From Streptomyces sp. Mut1 (lineage in GTDB: Bacteria; Actinomycetota; Actinomycetes; Streptomycetales; Streptomycetaceae): a DNA stretch of 64,000 nucleotides. Positions within the stretch are counted from its first letter, which is position 1. Every line of letters begins with the position of its first letter. Positions 41,997-49,859 of the stretch are shown in pieces. The notes below the pieces were generated by a model. It was not told where the DNA came from. It ran no database searches and was given only the letters and a program-made list of their open reading frames with translations. The stretch lies in the NCBI RefSeq assembly GCF_030719295.1, contig NZ_CP120997.1:2984001-3048000 (forward strand), in the 5' to 3' direction. Position numbers and translations under genes: made by a program.

Positions 41997-42530
41997 ATGC
42001 ACGATCGCACCGACCTCCCCGCACAGGCCGGGCCCGCGACCCGCGACCGCCAGGCCGCCACCCGCTTCCCCGCCGCCGTCGACGCCGCCCTGCGCGCCGC
42101 CGGCTGGCAGCCCGGCCGCTGGGACATCCGCCAGGCCGAGGAATGGGCCGACGCCCTGCGCTCGCACGCCTCCCCGGCCGGCCACCAGCACGCCGTCTTC
42201 CCCGCCGCCGTCGAGGCCTGGGCCGAATTCGGCGGCCTGCACATCACCGCCACCGCGCCCGGCCGCCAGATCGCGCCGCCGGCCGTCCGCATCGACCCAC
42301 TGCGCGGACTCCACCTGGCCCGCACCCTCGGGGACCTCGGGCGGGCCCTGGAGACCGAGGTCGCGCCGCTGGGCGAGGAGGGGGAGAACCAGGCGGTCCT
42401 CGCGATCGACCAGACCGGCCGGGTCTACAGCATCGACCACACCGGCGACTGGTACCTCGGCCCGGACATCGACGCGGCCCTCGCGACCCTGGTCGGCGGC
42501 GTCCAGCCGGAACGGCTCGTCTCGGGCTGA
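41997..42530 (+). CDS. SUKH-3 immunity-like protein
   Basis: 177 residues. Matches the SUKH-3 family: RFPAAVDAALRAAGWQPGRW, HAVFPAAVEAWAEFGGLHI, then VLAIDQTGRVYSIDHTGDW and GPDIDAALATLVGG. SUKH proteins neutralise nucleic-acid-acting toxins including deaminases by direct binding. It directly follows the YwqJ-type deaminase gene and is its natural immunity partner; this pairing is inferred from gene order. The ribosome site (AGAAGAG) is weak, suggesting translational coupling with the deaminase gene. Confidence 0.82.
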   Translation: MHDRTDLPAQAGPATRDRQAATRFPAAVDAALRAAGWQPGRWDIRQAEEWADALRSHASPAGHQHAVFPAAVEAWAEFGGLHITATAPGRQIAPPAVRIDPLRGLHLARTLGDLGRALETEVAPLGEEGENQAVLAIDQTGRVYSIDHTGDWYLGPDIDAALATLVGGVQPERLVSG

Positions 42531-42600
42531 GGGGGCGCCGGAGGCGCCGGGTCCTCGGGGTCCGGCGCACGCGCGGTGCACGGTCACCACCGCGGGGGTT

Positions 42601-42775
42601 CCGTCCTCAAACGCCGGACGGGCTGGGAGCGGTGCCGTCGCCGCCCGCAGACGCCGGGGGACGGGGGCCGTCGCCGTCGTCAGACGCCGGGGGGACGGGG
42701 ACGTGCCACCGTCCTCTCACGCCGGACGGGCCGGGGGCGGTGCCGTCGCCGTCCTCACACGCCGGACGGGCCGGA
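42601..42775. repeat. Five degenerate CCGTCCTC-NN-ACGCCGGACGGGC repeats
   Basis: Five units of about 33-40 bases. Each core pairs CCGTCC with GGACGG and so can form a small hairpin; units 1, 4 and 5 are best preserved and GGTGCCGTCG follows units 1 and 4. The last unit supplies the final six codons and the stop of the histidine kinase gene. I know this type of palindrome as a common streptomycete intergenic repeat; here it may act as a compound terminator for the convergent genes. Confidence 0.7.
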
Positions 42776-44080
42776 GGTGTCCTCGCTCTCGGCGTCCGGC
42801 AGCACCGCCGATACCCGGAAGCCGCCCGCGTCCGTCGGGCCCGAGACGAAGACGCCGCCCAGGCCGAGCACCCGTTCCCGCATGCCGACCAGGCCGTTGC
42901 CGCCGCTGGGCAGCCCCGCGTCGGCCGTCGCCGCGTCCGACGGGCCGTTCTCCACCTGCATCGCGACCTCGGCGCCCCGGTGCGCCAGCCGCACCCACGT
43001 CTTGGCGCCCGCCGCGTGCTTGTGCACGTTGGTCAGGGCCTCCTGCACCACGCGGTACGCCGTCTGCTCGACCTCGGGCGCGTAGGCGCGCGTGGCGCCC
43101 TCCACCGACAGCTCCACCGTCATGCCGGCGGCGCGCGACTGGCCGACCAGCGCCTCGACCTCGTCCAGCCGCGGCCCGTCCTCCGGCACGGCCGGCGCCG
43201 CCCGGCCCACCGAGGCCAGCGGCACCTGGGCCACCCGGGCCACCGCCGGCTCGCCCGCCCGCAGCACGCCCAGCATCTCGCGCAGCTCCGTCAGCGCCTG
43301 GCGCCCCATGTCACCCACCAGGGCGGCGTTGCGCACCGCCTTCGCCGGGTCCTTCGGCGCGACCGCCTGGAGAGCCGCGGCGTGCACCACCATCAGGCTC
43401 ACCCGGTGGGCCACCACGTCGTGCATCTCGCGGGCGATCCTGGTCCGCTCCTCCGTACGCGCCCACTCCGCCCGCTCCTCGGCCCGGTCCGCGAGCAGCG
43501 ACAGCTCCCGCTCCAGCGAATCGGCCCGCTCCCGCAGGCTCTCCATCAGCCGCCTGCGTGCCCCTATATAGAGGCCGAACAGCACGGGCGGCGCGGTCAG
43601 CCCGACGGCCATGAAGAGGGACAGCATGGGGACGTACCAGTCGCCCGGCCCGAAGTCGGCGTTCTCGTCGACGCCCTGCCGCAGCCGTACGTACGTCACG
43701 ATGAACGTCCCCACCAGGGACATGCTCATCAGCACCGCGGTGATCCGCCGGGGCACCTCGGACGCGGCCAGCGTGTACAGGCCGACCAGTCCCATCAGGA
43801 AGCCCATCTCGGCCGGTGTCGTCGCGATCGACACCAGCACCACCGCGATCGGCCACCGCCTGCGCACCAGCAGCACGGCCCCCGCGATCAGCCCGAACAG
43901 CACTCCGAAGGCCACCGGCAGCCCGGTGTCCCACGCGAAGTCCACCCCTTCCAGCCCGCATTCCAGCGCCGAGACCAGCGCGAGCCCCACATCCAGCGCG
44001 ACACTCCGTCGCCGTTCCCACCACCAGTAGCCGCGGGTGGTCGGTCCCGCCGCTTCCCGGTCTTCCCCCGTTGCGGTCAT
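42755..44080 (-). CDS. Orphan NarL-type sensor histidine kinase
   Basis: 441 residues. Five to six membrane helices occupy residues about 28-175 with no long extracellular loop, suggesting intramembrane sensing. A coiled segment leads to the HisKA_3 motif RIAREMHDVVAHRVSLMVVH (phospho-acceptor His) and an HATPase with AYRVVQEALTNVHKHA and GGNGLVGMRERV. No response-regulator gene adjoins it, unusual for this class. Its C-terminus is encoded by a copy of the intergenic repeat, so the native end may have been changed. Ligand and partner unknown. Confidence 0.9.
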   Translation of the reverse strand: MTATGEDREAAGPTTRGYWWWERRRSVALDVGLALVSALECGLEGVDFAWDTGLPVAFGVLFGLIAGAVLLVRRRWPIAVVLVSIATTPAEMGFLMGLVGLYTLAASEVPRRITAVLMSMSLVGTFIVTYVRLRQGVDENADFGPGDWYVPMLSLFMAVGLTAPPVLFGLYIGARRRLMESLRERADSLERELSLLADRAEERAEWARTEERTRIAREMHDVVAHRVSLMVVHAAALQAVAPKDPAKAVRNAALVGDMGRQALTELREMLGVLRAGEPAVARVAQVPLASVGRAAPAVPEDGPRLDEVEALVGQSRAAGMTVELSVEGATRAYAPEVEQTAYRVVQEALTNVHKHAAGAKTWVRLAHRGAEVAMQVENGPSDAATADAGLPSGGNGLVGMRERVLGLGGVFVSGPTDAGGFRVSAVLPDAESEDTSGPSGV

Positions 44081-44235
44081 GGCATCCAGCCTACGGGCGG
44101 CCGCATCTCATTTTCGGGGGACCTGCGCAGCACGTCGTACGTTCGATCGGGGGCCAAATGATGAACAACCGCTCGAAATAACGAATCGACCGCCCATTCG
44201 ACCTGGACGTCCGAATTTCGGACAACGCTTGGCGC

Positions 44236-45102
44236 ATGACGGAAATCACGAGCAAGTACGCGGATTTCGAGGGCCTGCGCGAACAGGCGGTCGCGTTACG
44301 GCGGGACGGGCTGAGCCGCCGCCGGATCCGGGACCGGTTGCACGTCGACAACAACGACATCCTCAACCGCCTGCTGGAGGGCGAGCCCGCGCCGGAGTGG
44401 ACGAAGCGCCCCAACGCGAAGGACGACCTGCGGGCGAAGGCGCGGGAGCTGCGCCTTGAGGGCAAGACGTACGACCAGATCCAGCTGGAACTGGGGTGCT
44501 CGAAGAGTTCGATCTCGTTGTGGGTGCGGGATCTGCCGAAGCCGCCGAGACGCACGCGAGAAGAGGCATCCGCCATCGCCAGACGGGGCTGGGAAGCCAC
44601 CCTTGAACGACGCGAGGCGGACCGGCAGAAAATCAAGCACGACGCGGCCGCCGAGATCGGAGCCATGACCGGACGGGAGTTGTTCCTGCTCGGAGTCGGG
44701 CTCTACTGGTCGGAGGGCACCAAGACCAAACCGCACCGCCGCCAGGAGCGGGTGGCCTTCATCAACAGCGATCCGCACATGATCCACGTCTTTTTGGCCT
44801 GGCTCCGCCTCTTGAGTGTCCCGGCGGAGCAACTCCGCTTCCACGTACACATCCACGAGTCGTCCGATGTCCCGAAGGCAGAGCAATTTTGGAGGGCGGA
44901 AGTAGGCCCGTCAGGCTCGTTCGGCAAGACCACACTCAAGAGGCACAATCCCAGCACCAACCGCAAGAACACCGGCGAGGGTTACCACGGCTGCCTGGTG
45001 GTCCGCGTGAACAAAAGTGCTGAGCTGTACCGTCGCATCGAGGGCTGGTGGTGCGGCATAGTAGGTGCTGCAGAACGAGCCGATCAAGAAAATCGGACAT
45101 AG
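44236..45102 (+). CDS. HTH protein with LAGLIDADG-like C-terminal domain
   Basis: 288 residues. Two HTH-like segments (about 12-48 and 65-100; the second, KTYDQIQLELGCSKSSISLWVRDL in part, is clear). After a basic helix, residues 145-275 (LFLLGVGLYWSEGTK, VAFINSDPHMIHVFLAWLR, LRFHVHIHESSDVPKAEQFW) resemble the LAGLIDADG homing-endonuclease fold, as also seen in the sporulation regulator WhiA. Codons near the 3' end are less GC-rich than neighbours. It ends 11 bases before tRNA-Gln. It could be a domesticated endonuclease or a regulator; I cannot assign a function. Confidence 0.75.
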   Translation: MTEITSKYADFEGLREQAVALRRDGLSRRRIRDRLHVDNNDILNRLLEGEPAPEWTKRPNAKDDLRAKARELRLEGKTYDQIQLELGCSKSSISLWVRDLPKPPRRTREEASAIARRGWEATLERREADRQKIKHDAAAEIGAMTGRELFLLGVGLYWSEGTKTKPHRRQERVAFINSDPHMIHVFLAWLRLLSVPAEQLRFHVHIHESSDVPKAEQFWRAEVGPSGSFGKTTLKRHNPSTNRKNTGEGYHGCLVVRVNKSAELYRRIEGWWCGIVGAAERADQENRT

Positions 45103-45113
45103 CGGAAAAATGA

Positions 45114-45184
45114 TCCCGGGTCGTCTAATGGCAGGACAAATGGTTTTGGTCCATTGAATGAGGGTTCGATTCCTTCCCCGGGAG
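45114..45184 (+). tRNA. tRNA-Gln (UUG anticodon)
   Basis: A full cloverleaf: acceptor TCCCGGG/CCCGGGA, D-arm GTC...GAC, anticodon stem AATGG/CCATT with loop TTTTGGT (anticodon TTG), T-arm GAGGG-TTCGATT-CCTTC, discriminator G. CCA is not encoded. It reads glutamine CAA codons, rare in this genome. It lies about 110 bases before glmU as in related genomes. Confidence 0.95.
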
Positions 45185-45293
45185 CTCTCCACCACGGGCC
45201 CCGACCCAACCGGTCGGGGCCCGCGCTCATGTCCGGCCACGCACCCCCCGGTATCCTGCGGATGTCCACCACCCGAAGCCGAAGGGCCTATCC

Positions 45294-46742
45294 GTGAGCT
45301 CCGTACGCCCGGCAGCCGTCGTCGTCCTCGCAGCGGGTGAGGGCACCCGCATGAAGTCGAAGACACCCAAGGTTCTGCACGAGATCTCCGGGCGTTCGCT
45401 CGTCGGTCATGTCGTCGCCGCCTCCCGCGAGCTGGACCCGCTCCACCTCGTCGTCGTCGTGGGCCACGCCAGTGAGCAGGTCACCGCGCACCTCACCGCC
45501 GCGGACGCCCAGGTGCGCACCGCCCATCAGGCCGAGCAGAAGGGCACCGGCAACGCGGTGCGGGTCGCGCTCGACGAGCTGGGCGGGGCCGTCGAGGGCA
45601 CCGTGATCGTGGTGTGCGGGGACACCCCGCTGCTGTCCGGCGAGACGCTCGCCGCGCTCGCCGCGACGCACACCGCCGACGGCAACGCCGTCACCGTGCT
45701 CAGCGCCGAGGTCCCCGACTCCACCGGGTACGGGCGGATCGTCCGCGACCCGGCGACCGGCGCGGTCACCGAGATCGTGGAGCACAAGGACGCCGACGAC
45801 GAGCAGCGGGCGATCCGGGAGATCAACTCCGGGGTGTTCGCGTTCGACGGGCGGCTGCTCTCGGACGCGCTCGGCAAGGTGCGGACGGACAACAGCCAGG
45901 GCGAGGAGTACCTCACCGACGTGCTGTCCATCCTGCGCGAGGCCGGGCACCGGGTCGGCGCCTCGGTGGCGGACGACCACCGGGAGATCCTGGGCATCAA
46001 CAACCGGGTACAGCTCGCCCAGGCCCGCCGGCTGCTGAACCAGCGGCTCCTGGAGCGGGCGATGACCGCCGGGGTGACCGTGGTCGACCCGGCGTCCACG
46101 CTGATCGACGTGACCGTGACGTACGAGCGGGACGCGCTCGTGCACCCGGGGACGCAGCTGCTGGGGACCACGCACCTCGCCCAGGACGCCGAGGTGGGCC
46201 CGAACTCGCGGCTGACGGACACCGTCGTGCACGCGGGCGCGCGGGTGGACAACACGGTCGCGGAGGGCGCCGAGGTGGGCCCCGGCGCGCTGGTGGGTCC
46301 GTACGCCTATCTGCGGAAGGGCACGAAGCTCGGCCCGAAGGCCAAGGCCGGTACGTACGTGGAGATGAAGAACGCCACGATCGGGGAAGGGACCAAGGTC
46401 CCGCACCTGTCGTACGTGGGGGACGCGACCATCGGCGACCACACCAACATCGGTGCGGCGAGCGTCTTCGTGAACTACGACGGGGTGGCCAAGCACCACA
46501 CGACGATCGGCTCGCACTGCCGCACCGGCTCGGACAATATGTTTGTGGCGCCCGTCACGGTCGGGGACGGCGTCTACACCGCGGCCGGCTCGGTCATCAC
46601 CAAGGACGTGCCGTCCGGTTCGCTGGCCGTCGCCCGGGGCCAGCAAAGGAATATCGAGGGCTGGGTGGCGCGCAAGCGTCCGGGAAGTGCCGCCGCGCAG
46701 GCGGCTCAGGCGGCGGTCGAGGAGTCCGGCAGCGAAAGCTGA
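45294..46742 (+). CDS. glmU: Bifunctional UDP-GlcNAc pyrophosphorylase / GlcN-1-P acetyltransferase
   Basis: 482 residues. The N-terminal uridyltransferase has LAAGEGTRMKSKTPKVLH (residues 12-29), VVCGDTPLL and EINSGVFAFD. The C-terminal half (from about 255) is a left-handed beta helix of hexapeptides with the acetyl-CoA site (HTNIGAASVFVNYDG, TVGDGVYTAAGSVI). It makes UDP-N-acetylglucosamine for peptidoglycan. GTG start with AAGGG upstream. It lies 120 bases before prs on the same strand, with a gap that has room for a second promoter. Confidence 0.97.
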   Translation: MSSVRPAAVVVLAAGEGTRMKSKTPKVLHEISGRSLVGHVVAASRELDPLHLVVVVGHASEQVTAHLTAADAQVRTAHQAEQKGTGNAVRVALDELGGAVEGTVIVVCGDTPLLSGETLAALAATHTADGNAVTVLSAEVPDSTGYGRIVRDPATGAVTEIVEHKDADDEQRAIREINSGVFAFDGRLLSDALGKVRTDNSQGEEYLTDVLSILREAGHRVGASVADDHREILGINNRVQLAQARRLLNQRLLERAMTAGVTVVDPASTLIDVTVTYERDALVHPGTQLLGTTHLAQDAEVGPNSRLTDTVVHAGARVDNTVAEGAEVGPGALVGPYAYLRKGTKLGPKAKAGTYVEMKNATIGEGTKVPHLSYVGDATIGDHTNIGAASVFVNYDGVAKHHTTIGSHCRTGSDNMFVAPVTVGDGVYTAAGSVITKDVPSGSLAVARGQQRNIEGWVARKRPGSAAAQAAQAAVEESGSES

Positions 46743-46862
46743 CCGGAAACAGGCGCGTCGCGCACGGCGTACCGTGATAGATGCTCACCCCATTTCGGCT
46801 GGCTCGTTGCACATCGGGACATCTGCGTGCAGCGCCAGGAACACGTCTGAGGAGACTGTGCT

Positions 46863-47837
46863 GTGACCGGGATCAAGACGACCGGCGAGAAGAAACTGAT
46901 GCTCTTCTCCGGCCGCGCCCACCCCGAGCTGGCCGAGGAGGTCGCGCACCAGCTGGGTGTGGGCCTCGTGCCGACGAAGGCCTTCGATTTCGCCAACGGT
47001 GAGATCTACGTCCGCTTCCAGGAGTCGGCACGTGGCGCGGACTGCTTCCTGATCCAGAGCCACACGGCTCCGATCAACAAGTGGATCATGGAGCAGCTGA
47101 TCATGCTGGACGCGCTGAAGCGCGCTTCGGCCCGTTCGATCACGGTGATCGTGCCGTTCTACGGCTACGCCCGCCAGGACAAGAAGCACCGTGGCCGCGA
47201 GCCGATCTCGGCCCGTCTGATCGCGGACCTGATGAAGACGGCGGGTGCCGACCGCATCCTCACCGTCGACCTGCACACCGACCAGATCCAGGGCTTCTTC
47301 GACGGCCCGGTCGACCACCTCTTCGCGCTGCCGATCCTGGCGGACTACGTGGGCGCGAAGGTCGACCGTTCCAAGCTGACGATCGTTTCGCCGGACGCCG
47401 GGCGGGTACGGGTCGCCGACCGCTGGTGCGACCGGCTGGACGCCCCGCTGGCGATCGTGCACAAGCGCCGCGACAAGGACGTGCCCAACCAGGTCAGCGT
47501 CCACGAGGTCGTCGGCAACGTGAAGGGCCGGGTCTGTGTCCTGGTCGACGACATGATCGACACGGGTGGCACGATCTGCGCCGCCGCGGACGCCCTGTTC
47601 GCGCACGGTGCCGAGGACGTCATAGTGACGGCGACGCACGGTGTGCTCTCGGGTCCGGCCGCCGACCGGCTGAAGAACTCGAAGGTCAGCGAGTTCGTCT
47701 TCACCGACAGCCTGCCGACGCCGGGTGAGCTGGAGCTCGACAAGATCAAGGTGCTGTCGATCGCGCCGACGATCGCCCGCGCGGTGCGTGAGGTCTTCGA
47801 GGACGGCTCGGTCACGAGCCTGTTCGAGGAGCAGTAG
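46863..47837 (+). CDS. prs: Ribose-phosphate pyrophosphokinase
   Basis: 324 residues, cytoplasmic. Class I PRPP synthase: KLMLFSGRAHPELAEEVA, the flexible-loop segment PFYGYARQDKKHRGREPI, metal-binding DLHTDQIQGFF and the PRPP loop VDDMIDTGGT. It converts ribose 5-phosphate and ATP to PRPP for nucleotides, His and Trp. GTG start after GAGGAGA. The glmU-prs order is widely conserved in Gram-positive bacteria. Confidence 0.97.
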   Translation: MTGIKTTGEKKLMLFSGRAHPELAEEVAHQLGVGLVPTKAFDFANGEIYVRFQESARGADCFLIQSHTAPINKWIMEQLIMLDALKRASARSITVIVPFYGYARQDKKHRGREPISARLIADLMKTAGADRILTVDLHTDQIQGFFDGPVDHLFALPILADYVGAKVDRSKLTIVSPDAGRVRVADRWCDRLDAPLAIVHKRRDKDVPNQVSVHEVVGNVKGRVCVLVDDMIDTGGTICAAADALFAHGAEDVIVTATHGVLSGPAADRLKNSKVSEFVFTDSLPTPGELELDKIKVLSIAPTIARAVREVFEDGSVTSLFEEQ

Positions 47838-47916
47838 GACCAGCGCGAGCAGCAGGAACGATAGGACCTGCGGGAACAGCAGGTTGCGGGTGGCTCCGGT
47901 CGCCCACTGATCCACT

Positions 47917-47946
47917 TTGGGGTGCGGCCTCCCCGCCGGGTAGACT
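47917..47946 (+). promoter_or_regulatory. Vegetative promoter for rplY
   Basis: TTGGGG (-35) and TAGACT (-10) with an 18-base spacer. Transcription would begin near 47953, leaving a leader of about 124 bases before rplY. The leader can form a small hairpin (GTAC-TCATAG-GTAC near 47970) but I recognise no known regulatory RNA. Confidence 0.6.
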
Positions 47947-48076
47947 CATCGAGTTGCTCGGCGAGGGAGGCCGTACTCATAGGTACGGCGATCCGTTATC
48001 GGCGCGCTCTTCGTAGCAGGCCTGTCGTGGGCCGGGTGACCATCCGCAGTTTCGTCACCTTACGAGGAGTGCCGTC

Positions 48077-48658
48077 ATGGCCGAGATCAAGCTCAACGCC
48101 GAGGTCCGTACCGAGTTCGGCAAGGGCGCCGCCCGTCGTGCGCGTCGCGCCAACCTGGTCCCCGCGGTCGTCTACGGCCACGGCGCCGAGTCCGTCCACA
48201 TCACGCTTCCGGGCCACGAGCTCCAGCTCGCGCTCCGTACCGCCAACGTCCTGATCGGTCTGGAGATCGACGGCAAGGACGCCCTGGTCATCCCGAAGGC
48301 CGTCCAGCGCAACCCGCTCCGGGGCGACATCGAGCACGTCGACCTGCTGACCGTGAAGCGCGGCGAGAAGGTCGACGTCGAGATCGCGGTGCACGCCGAG
48401 GGCGACCTGGCCCCGGGCGGCAACCTGCTGGAGTACGTGATGAACACGCTGCTCGTCGAGGCCGAGGCCACCAACATCCCCGAGTCCGTCACGGTCTCCG
48501 TGCAGGGCCTGGACGCCGGTGCGTCGATCCTCGCCAAGGACATCCCGCTGCCGGAGGGTTCGGTGCTCGCCGAGGCCGACCCGGAGGCGGTCGTTCTCGC
48601 GGTCGTCGCCGCTCAGGTCGAGGAAGCCCCCGCGGAGGACGCCGCCGAGGAGGCCTGA
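48077..48658 (+). CDS. rplY: Ribosomal protein bL25/general stress protein CTC
   Basis: 193 residues. The N-terminal L25 domain (EIKLNAEVRTEFGKGAARRARR, VVYGHGAESVHI) binds 5S rRNA; the C-terminal TL5/CTC domain (VPIHAEGD-like segment AVHAEGDLAPGG, NIPESVTVSVQGLDAG) is typical of long-form L25. An acidic tail follows. Strong GAGGAG ribosome site. It is followed by a terminator and then by pth, the same order as in many bacteria. Confidence 0.96.
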   Translation: MAEIKLNAEVRTEFGKGAARRARRANLVPAVVYGHGAESVHITLPGHELQLALRTANVLIGLEIDGKDALVIPKAVQRNPLRGDIEHVDLLTVKRGEKVDVEIAVHAEGDLAPGGNLLEYVMNTLLVEAEATNIPESVTVSVQGLDAGASILAKDIPLPEGSVLAEADPEAVVLAVVAAQVEEAPAEDAAEEA

Positions 48659-48678
48659 GCCTCACACCTGCTTGACTG

Positions 48679-48719
48679 ACGGGGCGGTGGTCTCCTTCCG
48701 GAGTCCGCCGCCCCGTTTT
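48679..48719 (+). terminator. Rho-independent terminator after rplY
   Basis: 9-bp stem ACGGGGCGG/CCGCCCCGT around a 20-base loop containing a second small hairpin, followed by TTTT. A classic terminator, with pth beginning 47 bases later; some read-through to pth is likely. Confidence 0.85.
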
Positions 48720-48765
48720 CCTGTCCGCGACCGCCGTACGTGTACGAACGAGGAGACTTCGCGCG

Positions 48766-49359
48766 ATGTCCGACGCCACCGACCCCTGGCTGATCGTGGG
48801 GCTGGGCAATCCCGGCCCCGAGTACGCGGCGAACCGGCACAACGTCGGCTTCATGGTCGCCGACCTGCTCGCCGAGCGGATCGGCGGGAAGTTCAAGCGG
48901 GCCCCGAAGGCGCAGGCGCAGGTGTTGGAGGGGCGGATCGGTCCGCCGGGTCCGCTGAGCCGGCGGGTGGTGGTCGCGAAGCCGATGTCGTACATGAATC
49001 TGTCCGGGGGGCCGGTCACGGCGCTGCGGGACTTCTACAAGGTGCCGCTGGACCATGTGGTGGCGGTCCATGACGAGCTGGACATCGATTACGGGACGCT
49101 GCGGCTGAAGCTGGGCGGCGGCGACAACGGGCACAACGGGCTGAAGTCGATGACGAAGTCGATGGGCCCCGGTTACCACCGCGTCCGGTTCGGGATCGGC
49201 CGGCCGCCGGGGCGGATGCAGGTGGCCGATTTCGTGCTGAAGGACTTCTCGTCCGCCGAGCGCAAGGATCTTGCCTACGAGGTGGACCGGGCGGCCGACG
49301 CGGTGGAGTGTCTGCTGGCGGAGGGTCTGGAGCGCGCGCAGTCGGCGTACAACACGTGA
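48766..49359 (+). CDS. pth: Peptidyl-tRNA hydrolase
   Basis: 197 residues. [18 protein letters not shown] (12-29) contains the catalytic His25 and substrate Asn15; further signatures [35 protein letters not shown] and FGIGRPPG. It frees peptide from tRNA dropped by stalled ribosomes. AUG preceded by GAGGAG. The stop overlaps the next start by four bases. Confidence 0.97.
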   Translation: MSDATDPWLIVGLGNPGPEYAANRHNVGFMVADLLAERIGGKFKRAPKAQAQVLEGRIGPPGPLSRRVVVAKPMSYMNLSGGPVTALRDFYKVPLDHVVAVHDELDIDYGTLRLKLGGGDNGHNGLKSMTKSMGPGYHRVRFGIGRPPGRMQVADFVLKDFSSAERKDLAYEVDRAADAVECLLAEGLERAQSAYNT

Positions 49360-49823
49360 GCGGCGCGAAGCGGCGTGCGCTGGGTTACGGCCGTGCGGCG
49401 GCGGTCGGCTGTGTCGCCCTGGTGCTGCTGGTGGCGGGTGTGCTGGCGTCGTGGGACGCGGCGCACCACATCGTGCTGGCCAAGGGGCGCGAGCACGGGA
49501 CGATGACGGTGACGGGGTGCGGCAGCGAGGTCTGTACGGGGCCGTACGCGCCGTCGGACGGGGCCGGGGCGCGGTCCCGGGTGTCGGTGGAGAAGTCGGT
49601 GGCGGCCCGCAAGGGGGACCGTTTCGACGTGGTGGTGAAGCCGGGCACGGACGAGGTGGTGCGGACCGGGGCCGCGGGCTTCTTCCATGCGTGGGTGCCG
49701 CTGGGCGGGGCGCTCGTGCTGGCGGCGCTGGTGATCGGCGGGGGTCTGCGGCTGACACGGACGGCGTGGGGTGCCGGGATCGCGGGCGGGGCGCTGCTGA
49801 TGGCGGCGTTCATCGCCCTGTGA
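49356..49823 (+). CDS. Small two-helix membrane protein
   Basis: 155 residues. The GTG overlaps the pth stop. A membrane helix at about 10-32 ([17 protein letters not shown]), an external loop with two cysteines ([12 protein letters not shown]) and charged sequence, then two helices at about 110-155. No family recognised. The loop cysteines probably form a disulfide outside. Coupled translation with pth need not mean a shared function. Confidence 0.75.
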   Translation: MSGAKRRALGYGRAAAVGCVALVLLVAGVLASWDAAHHIVLAKGREHGTMTVTGCGSEVCTGPYAPSDGAGARSRVSVEKSVAARKGDRFDVVVKPGTDEVVRTGAAGFFHAWVPLGGALVLAALVIGGGLRLTRTAWGAGIAGGALLMAAFIAL

Positions 49824-49859
49824 GGCGCTGAACGCGCCCCGCCCGCGGTCCGTGCCGGG

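Noticed and set aside
42601..42775. CRISPR-like array
   Set aside because: Units are degenerate, spacers are not unique sequences of constant size and no cas genes are present; it fits palindromic intergenic repeats.
45114..45184. tRNA-Gln as attachment site for the decayed recombinase
   Set aside because: The remnant lies over 40 kb away, and no duplicated tRNA 3' end was seen in the intervening sequence.
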